From: Prevotellaceae bacterium UBA3849
GTDB taxonomy: Bacteria; Bacteroidota; Bacteroidia; Bacteroidales; Bacteroidaceae
DNA length: 5,242 nucleotides
NCBI GenBank assembly: GCA_002392645.1
Contig: DGHL01000116.1
Span: 11,339 to 16,580 of the forward strand
Reading direction: 5' to 3'
Both the position numbers and the translations under genes were made by a program. Each line of letters opens with the position of its first letter. Position 1 is the first letter of the stretch. The notes beneath the pieces are model-generated. The model saw nothing but the letters and a program-made list of their open reading frames with translations, searched no databases and was not told the origin of the DNA. This document shows, piece by piece, positions 1 to 5,193 of the stretch.

Positions 1-1
1 C

Positions 2-427
2 TATGTGGAGTGTATGTGGCTCATATTGCAGCACGACAAGCCGGAAGACTTCGTGATAGCAACAGGTGTGCAGCACTCTGTAAGGGAATTTGCCTACTAT
101 GCGTTCAAGGCTGCAGGCATAGAACTGGAGTTCAAGGGTGAAGGCCTGGAAGAGAAGGGCGTTTGCGTAAAGGGTCCGGAGAACCTGGTGGGCAAGACAC
201 TTGTGGAGGTTTCTCCAGACTTCTATCGTCCTACAGACGTGGTGAACCTTTGGGGTGACCCTTCAAAGGCAAAGCGCGAATTGGGATGGAACCCTCAGAC
301 GACGACGTTTGAACAGCTCGTGCAGATTATGGTGAAGCATGACATGGAGAAAGTTGCTGCAGACCACGTAGCAAGTGTCATGCGCACAAACCTCGCAGAG
401 TATCTTGAAAAAGGACTTGTAAAGTAA
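2..427 (+). CDS. gmd: GDP-mannose 4,6-dehydratase, C-terminal part (5' end outside window)
   Basis: This enzyme converts GDP-D-mannose to GDP-4-keto-6-deoxy-D-mannose with bound NADP, the first step toward GDP-L-fucose and related sugars for surface glycans; it acts in the cytoplasm. The reading frame is open from base 2 and gives 141 residues, about the last 40% of a protein usually near 350-370 residues. Seen directly: PEDFVIATGVQHSVREF (fragment residues 14-30), which is nearly the E. coli Gmd sequence at this place; GEGLEEKG (46-53); FYRPTDVVNLWGDPSKAKRELGW (74-96, key residues FYRP and GDP-KAK-LGW), the family's substrate-binding C-terminal region. The NADP-binding Rossmann GxxGxxG and the catalytic YxxxK lie upstream and cannot be checked. 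The stop is 8 bases before the kinase gene, which suggests co-transcription. The usual partner, GDP-L-fucose synthase, is not downstream; it may be upstream or elsewhere. Family assignment is firm; the true start is unseen. Confidence 0.93.
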   Translation, partial: YVECMWLILQHDKPEDFVIATGVQHSVREFAYYAFKAAGIELEFKGEGLEEKGVCVKGPENLVGKTLVEVSPDFYRPTDVVNLWGDPSKAKRELGWNPQTTTFEQLVQIMVKHDMEKVAADHVASVMRTNLAEYLEKGLVK

Positions 428-435
428 TTATCCAT

Positions 436-1395
436 ATGGAATACAGCATAGGACTTGACCTCGGCGGTACAAACAGTGTGTTTGGCATAGTGGACAGCCA
501 AGGCACGATAGTTGAGCAGACCTCTATGAAAACCAGGGGCTACGACAATGCCGACGCTTATGTTGACGCAGCTATAAAGAGCCTGTCTCCAATAATAGAA
601 AAAGTAGGAGGAGTTGGCAAGATAGGATATATGGGAATAGGTGCGCCTAACGGAAATATACTGAGTGGAAGCGTAGAGTTCGCTCCGAATATCTCATGGG
701 CGCATGATACCAAGGTGCCGTTGGCAAAGATGTTCAGTGAGCGCTTGGGAGGCTTGCCTGTCACTCTGACGAATGATGCCAATGCCGCTGCCATAGGAGA
801 AAAAACATTCGGCGTGGCAAAAGGCATGAAAGATTTCATCGTGCTGACACTCGGTACCGGTGTTGGGTCGGGCATAGTGTGCAACGGTGAATTGGTGTAT
901 GGATATGACGGCAATGCCGGCGAGTTGGGACATCTGCGTGTGAAAGAGGACGGTCGTCTGTGTGGCTGCGGTAGAAAAGGATGCCTTGAGACGTATTGTT
1001 CGGCTACTGGTGTGGCGCGCACGGCAGAGCTGTTCTGCAAGGAGAGTGCAGAGCCATCGCTTTTACGAGAAATACCAGCAGGCGAGATTACATCCTATGA
1101 TGTGGCTGTTGCTGCACAGAAAGGTGATGAACTTGCAAAAAGGGTGTTTGAATATACGGGACAGATACTTGGCGAGGCATGTGCGATGATGACAGTGTTC
1201 TCTTCACCAGAGGCTTTCATATTCTTTGGCGGTCTTGCCAAGGCCGGGGACTTGCTGTTGGAGCCGGTAAAGAAGGCATACGAAGAAAACGTAATGCCTA
1301 TATTCAAGGGGAAGGCAAAGTTTATGTTGTCGTCACTTGAGGGAGCATCAGCTGCCGTGTTAGGAGCTGCAAGTCTGAAGCCACGTGAAATGTAG
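436..1395 (+). CDS. glcK: ROK-family sugar kinase, probable glucokinase
   Basis: It probably phosphorylates glucose to glucose-6-phosphate with ATP in the cytoplasm. The protein has 319 residues, the usual ROK length. Seen directly: N-terminal phosphate-binding motif DLGGTN (residues 8-13); GIGAPNG (67-73); LTNDANAAAIGE (111-122), with Asp114 as the expected catalytic base; second glycine-rich phosphate loop LTLGTGVGSGI (137-147); GELGH (162-166) supplying the sugar-binding Glu and a zinc-ligand His166; and the ROK zinc motif CGCGRKGCLE (176-185), with Cys176, Cys178 and Cys183 completing the site. There is no N-terminal helix-turn-helix, so this is a kinase and not a ROK repressor. The ATG is 8 bases after the gmd stop, with no clear Shine-Dalgarno sequence, as is common in Bacteroidota. 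The overall sequence closely resembles Bacteroides proteins annotated as glucokinase; the exact substrate (glucose, mannose or an amino sugar) is inferred from family similarity and not proven by the motifs. Confidence 0.93.
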   Translation: MEYSIGLDLGGTNSVFGIVDSQGTIVEQTSMKTRGYDNADAYVDAAIKSLSPIIEKVGGVGKIGYMGIGAPNGNILSGSVEFAPNISWAHDTKVPLAKMFSERLGGLPVTLTNDANAAAIGEKTFGVAKGMKDFIVLTLGTGVGSGIVCNGELVYGYDGNAGELGHLRVKEDGRLCGCGRKGCLETYCSATGVARTAELFCKESAEPSLLREIPAGEITSYDVAVAAQKGDELAKRVFEYTGQILGEACAMMTVFSSPEAFIFFGGLAKAGDLLLEPVKKAYEENVMPIFKGKAKFMLSSLEGASAAVLGAASLKPREM

Positions 1396-1454
1396 AAAGT
1401 AAAAAAATGGGTTCTGTTAATTCCCATCGTAATAAAAGAAAAGGTTAGGAAAAG

Positions 1455-2021
1455 ATGGTAAATTCAGATGACATAAAAGCTGCAGTGGAATGTATGCGTA
1501 AGGGTGGCGTGATACTTTACCCAACTGACACGGTATGGGGAATAGGGTGTGATGCCACTAATGCGGAGGCTGTTGCGAAGATTTATAAGATAAAGAAACG
1601 TGAAGAGTCAAAGGCAATGATTTGTCTTGTTGATTCAGACAATCGCATACAGAGGTATGTTAGGAATGTGCCGGACGTGGCATGGGATGTGATGAATCTC
1701 GCAACGAGTCCCACTACGGTGATATTGGATGGTGCAGATGGTTTGGCATCCAACTTGATAGCAGAGGATGGTAGTATAGCAATGAGAATTACTCAGGAAG
1801 AATTTTCAAAGGAGTTGTGCTATCGTATGCAGAAGCCTGTGGTGTCAACGAGTGCGAATATTAGCGGTGAGCCGACGGCTCAGAACTATTCGGATATTTC
1901 AGAGGAGATAATAAACAGTGTGGACTATGTATGCAAGTCGCGCAGAAATGAGCATCAGCCACATAAACCATCATCGATAATTAAACTGAAGAGTAACGGA
2001 GAAGTTACGATAATACGTTAA
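1455..2021 (+). CDS. tsaC: Threonylcarbamoyl-AMP synthase (YrdC/Sua5 family)
   Basis: It makes L-threonylcarbamoyladenylate from threonine, bicarbonate and ATP. The TsaB/TsaD/TsaE machinery then transfers the threonylcarbamoyl group to A37 of ANN-decoding tRNAs to form t6A. The protein has 188 residues and is a single YrdC domain, so it is the short TsaC type and lacks the extra C-terminal domain of long Sua5. Seen directly: GGVILYPTDTVWGIGCDATN (17-36); KIYKIKKREESKAM (43-56), the basic KxR-x-xxK nucleotide-binding segment; SPTTVIL (85-91); STSANISGEPT (131-141); and SSII (173-176) near the end. The ATG follows a purine-rich stretch with AGGA at 1447-1450, 4 bases before the start, a closer match to a ribosome site than the upstream genes have. 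A 59-base gap separates it from the kinase gene and 19 bases from the ClC gene. tRNA genes and fmt lie nearby; all serve translation, but a shared regulation is only inference. Confidence 0.93.
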   Translation: MVNSDDIKAAVECMRKGGVILYPTDTVWGIGCDATNAEAVAKIYKIKKREESKAMICLVDSDNRIQRYVRNVPDVAWDVMNLATSPTTVILDGADGLASNLIAEDGSIAMRITQEEFSKELCYRMQKPVVSTSANISGEPTAQNYSDISEEIINSVDYVCKSRRNEHQPHKPSSIIKLKSNGEVTIIR

Positions 2022-2026
2022 ATAAT

Positions 2027-2032
2027 AGAGGA
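2027..2032 (+). promoter_or_regulatory. Ribosome binding site supporting a TTG start
   Basis: AGAGGA lies 8 bases before the TTG at 2041. An in-frame TAG occupies 2038-2040, directly before that TTG, so the gene cannot start further upstream in this frame. The next in-frame ATG (codon 47) falls inside the first membrane helix, and another in-frame TTG (codon 25) has a less clear site. TTG at 2041 is therefore the best start. Confidence 0.55.
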
Positions 2033-2040
2033 ATAGGTAG

Positions 2041-3870
2041 TTGCAATTAAGTTCTATTTCAAATACTGGCAAGAATGGCAAGAAAGAGCTGCAGGGATGG
2101 TTCGATGATATATTGTCATGGAGACAGCGCCATCTTTCTGACCGCCAATTTACATTGGTGTTGGCTTTCTTGGTGGGTATGTTTGCTGCCATAGCGGCAT
2201 ACCTGTTGCATACCATGATACGTCTGGCGCAGGAATTCGTATGGAATCTTATTACGGTTACGGGCTACAATGGTTTGTACCTGGTATTTCCTGTGGTGGG
2301 TATCTGGCTCACGATGCTGTTCATAAGATATGTTGTGAGAGATAACATATCGCATGGTATTACCCGTATATTGTATGCCATATCCTCAAAGCGTAGTCGT
2401 CTGGCAGCTCATAACTGCTGGTCATCTGTCGTTGCATCCGCTATAACTATCGGCTTCGGAGGTTCTGTGGGAGCAGAGGCACCTATAGTACTGACAGGTT
2501 CGAGTATTGCAAGTAATCTCGGACAGAAATTCAGGATGAATAATAAGACGCTGATGCTGCTTGTCGGATGTGGCGCAGCAGCAGCCATTGCCGGCATATT
2601 CAAGGCTCCTATTGCAGGATTGGTGTTTACCATAGAGGTGCTGATGATAGATTTGACGATGGCAAGCATATCTCCGATACTTATAGCCAGTGTGACAGCG
2701 ACATGCTTTACCTATATTTTCATGGGTGAGGACAAGTTGTTTGATTTCCAGTTAGTGCATCCGTGGGAGGTAGGCAGGGTTCCGTCAAATATATTGCTGG
2801 GTATCTTCTGCGGACTGATATCACTGTATTTCATTAGGATGATGACTGCTTGTGAGGGCGTGTTCGGAAGGATGAAAAATCGTTATGCGAAACTCGTGCT
2901 TGGCGGACTTACCCTGAGTGTGCTGATTTTCCTTTTCCCTTCGTTGTATGGTGAAGGCTACCATTCTATAAATATTCTCTTGGATGGCTCGGACACTGCG
3001 GATTGGAATAGGGTAATGCAAAACTCCATATTCTATGGTGGCGGAACTTATATGCTATTGTTGTATATAGGATGCGTGGTACTGACAAAGGCGTTCGCAA
3101 CGGCAAGCACTAATGGTGGTGGAGGATGTGGCGGAACGTTCGCTCCCTCATTGTTTATCGGTGCTTTTGCAGGCTTCTTGTTTGCCCGTATATGGAATAT
3201 GTATAATATAGGTACGTACGTGCCAGAAGAAAATGCTGCTTTGCTGGGAATGGCGGGAGTGATGTCGGGCGTGATGCATGCACCGTTGACAGGCGTATTC
3301 CTGATAGCAGAGCTGACGGCGGGCTACGCGCTTTTTATGCCGTTGATGATTGTCAGTGTATGTGCATACCTTACTATATTGGCATTTGAACCCCATAGTA
3401 TATACGGTATGCGTCTTGCAAGGCAAGGAAAGCTTATAACGCATCATACGGATAGGAGCGTGCTTACGTTGATGACGCTTGATTCGGTGATAGAGCGCGA
3501 CTATCCTATCATAAACAAAGATATGGAACTTAGTGACTTGGTGCATGCACTGAGCAATAGCCACAGAGAGGTGTTACCTGTTGTTGACAAGGCTGGTGCG
3601 CTTGTTGGGGAAATAGTCTTGAAGGAAATAAGGCATATTGTATTTCGTACGGAGCTGTACCATCACTTCAAGGTGGTGCAGCTGATGACGCCCCCTCCGA
3701 CGAAACTGAGACTTGGAGATCCTATGGAAGACATAATGAAGGCGTTTGAGACTTATAATTCGGAGTCTTTGCCGGTGATGGACGAGGAAGGACATTTGTA
3801 TGGATACATTTCAAGAGTCCATCTGTATAGTCAGTATAGACAAATGGTTGCGGACCTGAGCAATGATTAA
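2041..3870 (+). CDS. ClC-family chloride channel/transporter with two CBS domains
   Basis: This inner-membrane protein moves chloride or a similar anion, either passively or in exchange for protons. It has 609 residues: a short cytoplasmic N-terminus, a ClC membrane core (about 37-460) and a C-terminal CBS pair (about 474-535 and 545-603), which in this family binds adenine nucleotides and regulates transport. Filter motifs: SHGIT (104-108) in place of GSGIP; GAEAP (144-148) in place of GREGP, keeping the gating glutamate as Glu146; GTFAP (365-369), keeping the filter Phe367; and Tyr455 in SIYGMRLAR, matching E. coli ClcA Tyr445. Spacing from SHGIT to Glu146 is the same as in ClcA, so His105 falls at ClcA Ser107. 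APIAGLVFTIEV (189-200) puts Val200 at the position of ClcA's internal proton glutamate, Glu203. That valine is typical of ClC channels, though not proof of channel function. The stop codon lies in a 14-base palindrome. No chloride-related partner is nearby, so the physiological role is unknown. Confidence 0.93.
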   Translation: MQLSSISNTGKNGKKELQGWFDDILSWRQRHLSDRQFTLVLAFLVGMFAAIAAYLLHTMIRLAQEFVWNLITVTGYNGLYLVFPVVGIWLTMLFIRYVVRDNISHGITRILYAISSKRSRLAAHNCWSSVVASAITIGFGGSVGAEAPIVLTGSSIASNLGQKFRMNNKTLMLLVGCGAAAAIAGIFKAPIAGLVFTIEVLMIDLTMASISPILIASVTATCFTYIFMGEDKLFDFQLVHPWEVGRVPSNILLGIFCGLISLYFIRMMTACEGVFGRMKNRYAKLVLGGLTLSVLIFLFPSLYGEGYHSINILLDGSDTADWNRVMQNSIFYGGGTYMLLLYIGCVVLTKAFATASTNGGGGCGGTFAPSLFIGAFAGFLFARIWNMYNIGTYVPEENAALLGMAGVMSGVMHAPLTGVFLIAELTAGYALFMPLMIVSVCAYLTILAFEPHSIYGMRLARQGKLITHHTDRSVLTLMTLDSVIERDYPIINKDMELSDLVHALSNSHREVLPVVDKAGALVGEIVLKEIRHIVFRTELYHHFKVVQLMTPPPTKLRLGDPMEDIMKAFETYNSESLPVMDEEGHLYGYISRVHLYSQYRQMVADLSND

Positions 3871-3875
3871 TCATT
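3862..3875. repeat. 14-base perfect palindrome over the ClC stop codon
   Basis: AATGATTAATCATT reads the same on both strands and contains the TAA stop (3868-3870) of the ClC gene. It lies 46 bases before the fmt start. With no loop, a hairpin would be small, so it looks more like a dimeric protein-binding site than a terminator, but no regulator is identified and the sequence is AT-rich enough to occur by chance. Confidence 0.4.
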
Positions 3876-3921
3876 TAGATAAGGCGACAGGTCGTTGTAA
3901 TACTATATAAATATAGAAGAA

Positions 3922-4878
3922 ATGACAAAAAAAGATTTAAGGATAGTTTTTATGGGTACTCCGGAGTTTGCCGTGGGTACGCTCAAAGCACTTGTAGAGA
4001 ATGAATATAATGTAGTGGCTGTCGTTACGCAGCCGGATAAGCCGGTGGGCAGGCATGCTTCGGTGTTGAGGGCTCCGGAAGTGAAAAACTATGCTTTGTC
4101 GAAAGGTATTCCTGTATTGCAGCCGGAGAAGATGAAAGATTCGGAGTTCGTAGAGCAACTTAGAAGCTATAATGCCGATTTGCAGGTAGTAGTGGCATTC
4201 AGGATGCTTCCTGAAATAGTATGGGATATGCCGAGATTCGGTACGTTTAATGTGCATGCAGCATTGTTGCCGCAGTATAGAGGCGCTGCGCCGATTAACT
4301 GGGCTATTATAAATGGTGAGACTCAGACGGGCGTGACAACCTTCTTCCTTGATCATGATATAGACACAGGACGCGTGATACTGCAGCATAAATTCGATAT
4401 TCCGGATGATGCAGATGTGGAATATGTATATGATGGCTTGATGGAACTTGGAGCAAAGGCTGCACTGGAAACCGTGGATAAGATAATAGAAGGAGAAGGA
4501 AAGGTGCTGTCTGTAATGCAGGATGACATGTGTGCGTGTGGAGAGAAACTGCACGATGCTCCGAAGTTGTTTAAGGATTCATGTCGTATAGATTGGGGTA
4601 AGCCTGCAAAGGAAGTGTATGATTTCGTACGAGGACTCTCTCCTATACCCGGTGCATGGGGGATAGTGAAGATGCCGGATGGCTCTGATATGGAGATGAA
4701 GATCTATAAAACCAATAAATGTGAAGAAATGGCAGAATGTGTTCCTGTTGGCACGTTCGTAAAGGAAAAAAAGCATTGTTACGTGAAATGTTCCGACTTT
4801 TTATTGGAATTGGTGACGGTGCAGCCTAGTGGAAGGAAGAAAATGGATGCAATGGCCTTTGCTAACGGATTGCACTAA
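3922..4878 (+). CDS. fmt: Methionyl-tRNA formyltransferase
   Basis: It transfers the formyl group of 10-formyltetrahydrofolate to Met on the initiator tRNA so that translation can begin with formyl-methionine; it acts in the cytoplasm. The protein has 318 residues, a normal full length. Seen directly: VFMGTPEFAV (9-18) at the first strand of the Rossmann-like domain; VTQPDKPVGR (35-44); the catalytic and folate-binding block with Asn110, His112, LLPQYRGAAPIN (115-126) and Asp148 in DHDIDTG (144-150), matching the Asn/His/Asp triad of E. coli Fmt (106/108/144). CRIDW (221-225) and RGLSPIPGAWG (237-247) lead into the C-terminal OB-fold domain that binds tRNA, ending with VQPSGRKKMDA (300-310). 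The ATG follows a purine-rich AGAAGAA stretch (3915-3921) with no true Shine-Dalgarno sequence. A 51-base gap separates it from the ClC gene, room for a promoter, although no TAnnTTTG match is visible there. Confidence 0.96.
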   Translation: MTKKDLRIVFMGTPEFAVGTLKALVENEYNVVAVVTQPDKPVGRHASVLRAPEVKNYALSKGIPVLQPEKMKDSEFVEQLRSYNADLQVVVAFRMLPEIVWDMPRFGTFNVHAALLPQYRGAAPINWAIINGETQTGVTTFFLDHDIDTGRVILQHKFDIPDDADVEYVYDGLMELGAKAALETVDKIIEGEGKVLSVMQDDMCACGEKLHDAPKLFKDSCRIDWGKPAKEVYDFVRGLSPIPGAWGIVKMPDGSDMEMKIYKTNKCEEMAECVPVGTFVKEKKHCYVKCSDFLLELVTVQPSGRKKMDAMAFANGLH

Positions 4879-4887
4879 AATAACACG

Positions 4888-4945
4888 AAAAAGCGCAGAA
4901 TAGGTCTTATTTCGGTTGATATATATCAAATTTAGGCGGTTTTTT
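4888..4945 (+). terminator. Possible weak transcription terminator after fmt
   Basis: Ten bases past the fmt stop, AAAAAGCGC (4888-4896) can pair with GCGGTTTTT (4936-4944) with one G-G mismatch. Between them lies a perfect 14-base palindrome, TTGATATATATCAA (4916-4929). The right arm runs into six T's (4940-4945), as in an intrinsic terminator. The stem is long-range and mostly A-T, so stability is doubtful. It is proposed mainly because a strong new promoter starts about 30 bases downstream. Confidence 0.3.
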
Positions 4946-4975
4946 GCATGAATTCAAATAAAAAGTTATCAAAAA

Positions 4976-5007
4976 TTTGCATGGTTGCAAAAAACTCAGT
5001 ACCTTTG
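4976..5007 (+). promoter_or_regulatory. Bacteroidota-type promoter of the tRNA operon
   Basis: TTTG at 4976-4979 (the -33 element) and TACCTTTG at 5000-5007 (the -7 element, consensus TAnnTTTG) are separated by 20 bases, within the range known for the Bacteroidota primary sigma factor. An A-tract (4989-4994) lies between them. Transcription should begin near 5013-5016, about 60 bases before tRNA-Gly. This is the only clear promoter in the window, and the match is full in both boxes, as expected for a highly expressed stable-RNA operon. Confidence 0.85.
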
Positions 5008-5011
5008 CATC

Positions 5012-5062
5012 GCATTTAGGGAAATGCACCTTAAAACAGTCTTTTAAAGAGAGGTTTTAAGG
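5012..5062 (+). promoter_or_regulatory. Structured tRNA leader with two hairpins
   Basis: Between the promoter and tRNA-Gly two inverted repeats lie almost back to back. The first is GCATTT (5012-5017) with AAATGC (5022-5027) around a four-base AGGG loop. The second is CCTTAAAAC (5029-5037) with GTTTTAAGG (5054-5062), a perfect 9-base stem; its 16-base interior contains a smaller TCTT/AAGA stem. Neither is followed by a T-run, so they are not terminators. They would sit in the 5' leader of the precursor RNA, where they might guide processing or protect the 5' end. That role is inference. Confidence 0.5.
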
Positions 5063-5072
5063 AGTTTGAAAT

Positions 5073-5145
5073 GCGGAAATAGCTCAGTTGGTAGAGCACA
5101 ACCTTGCCAAGGTTGGGGTCGCGGGTCCGAGTCCCGTTTTCCGCT
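5073..5145 (+). tRNA. tRNA-Gly, anticodon GCC
   Basis: A complete 73-base cloverleaf: acceptor GCGGAAA (5073-5079) with TTTCCGC (5138-5144), fully paired; D stem GCTC (5082-5085) with GAGC (5094-5097) and loop AGTTGGTA holding G18-G19; anticodon stem CAACC (5099-5103) with GGTTG (5111-5115) around TTGCCAA, anticodon GCC at 5106-5108, reading GGC and GGU; five-base variable loop; T stem GCGGG (5121-5125) with CCCGT (5133-5137), including one G-U pair. The discriminator base is T at 5145, and CCA is not encoded (CAC follows), so it must be added by the CCA enzyme. The T-loop is TCCGAGT: C replaces the near-universal U at position 55. Otherwise the gene looks fully functional. Confidence 0.96.
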
Positions 5146-5160
5146 CACTTAATGGAACAA

Positions 5161-5181
5161 CAAGAAGATTATTTATTCTTG
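5161..5181 (+). other. Small inverted repeat in the tRNA spacer
   Basis: CAAGAA (5161-5166) can pair with TTCTTG (5176-5181) around a nine-base AT-rich loop, in the 48-base spacer between tRNA-Gly and tRNA-Leu. No T-run follows and the next tRNA begins 12 bases later, so it is more likely a processing-related fold, or chance, than a terminator. No separate promoter is visible in the spacer, so the two tRNAs are probably co-transcribed. Confidence 0.3.
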
Positions 5182-5193
5182 GTGATTTAAAAT

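Noticed and set aside
558..1040. 160-codon open frame on the minus strand opposite the kinase gene
   Set aside because: Proline- and serine-rich shadow of a well-supported ROK coding frame, with no family resemblance.
1407..1427. ATGGG/CCCAT inverted repeat between the kinase gene and tsaC
   Set aside because: Only a 5-base stem with an 11-base loop and no following T-run, so not a credible terminator.
1407..1448. 13-codon ATG frame (MGSVNSHRNKRKG) in the gap before tsaC, in the tsaC frame
   Set aside because: It ends at TAG 6 bases before the tsaC ATG, has no ribosome site, and is too short to separate from chance; it does not extend tsaC because of the stop.
3148..3564. 138-codon open frame on the minus strand opposite the ClC gene
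   Set aside because: His/Arg/Gln-rich composition without a domain, and the + strand encodes conserved ClC motifs here.
3876..3921. Search for a promoter directly upstream of fmt
   Set aside because: The stretch is AT-rich (TACTATATAAATATA), but no TAnnTTTG box with a suitably spaced TTTG is present.
3937..4554. 205-codon open frame on the minus strand opposite fmt
   Set aside because: The translation is rich in His, Tyr, Cys and Arg with no recognisable domain, and lies wholly inside a certain fmt gene; it is an antisense shadow.
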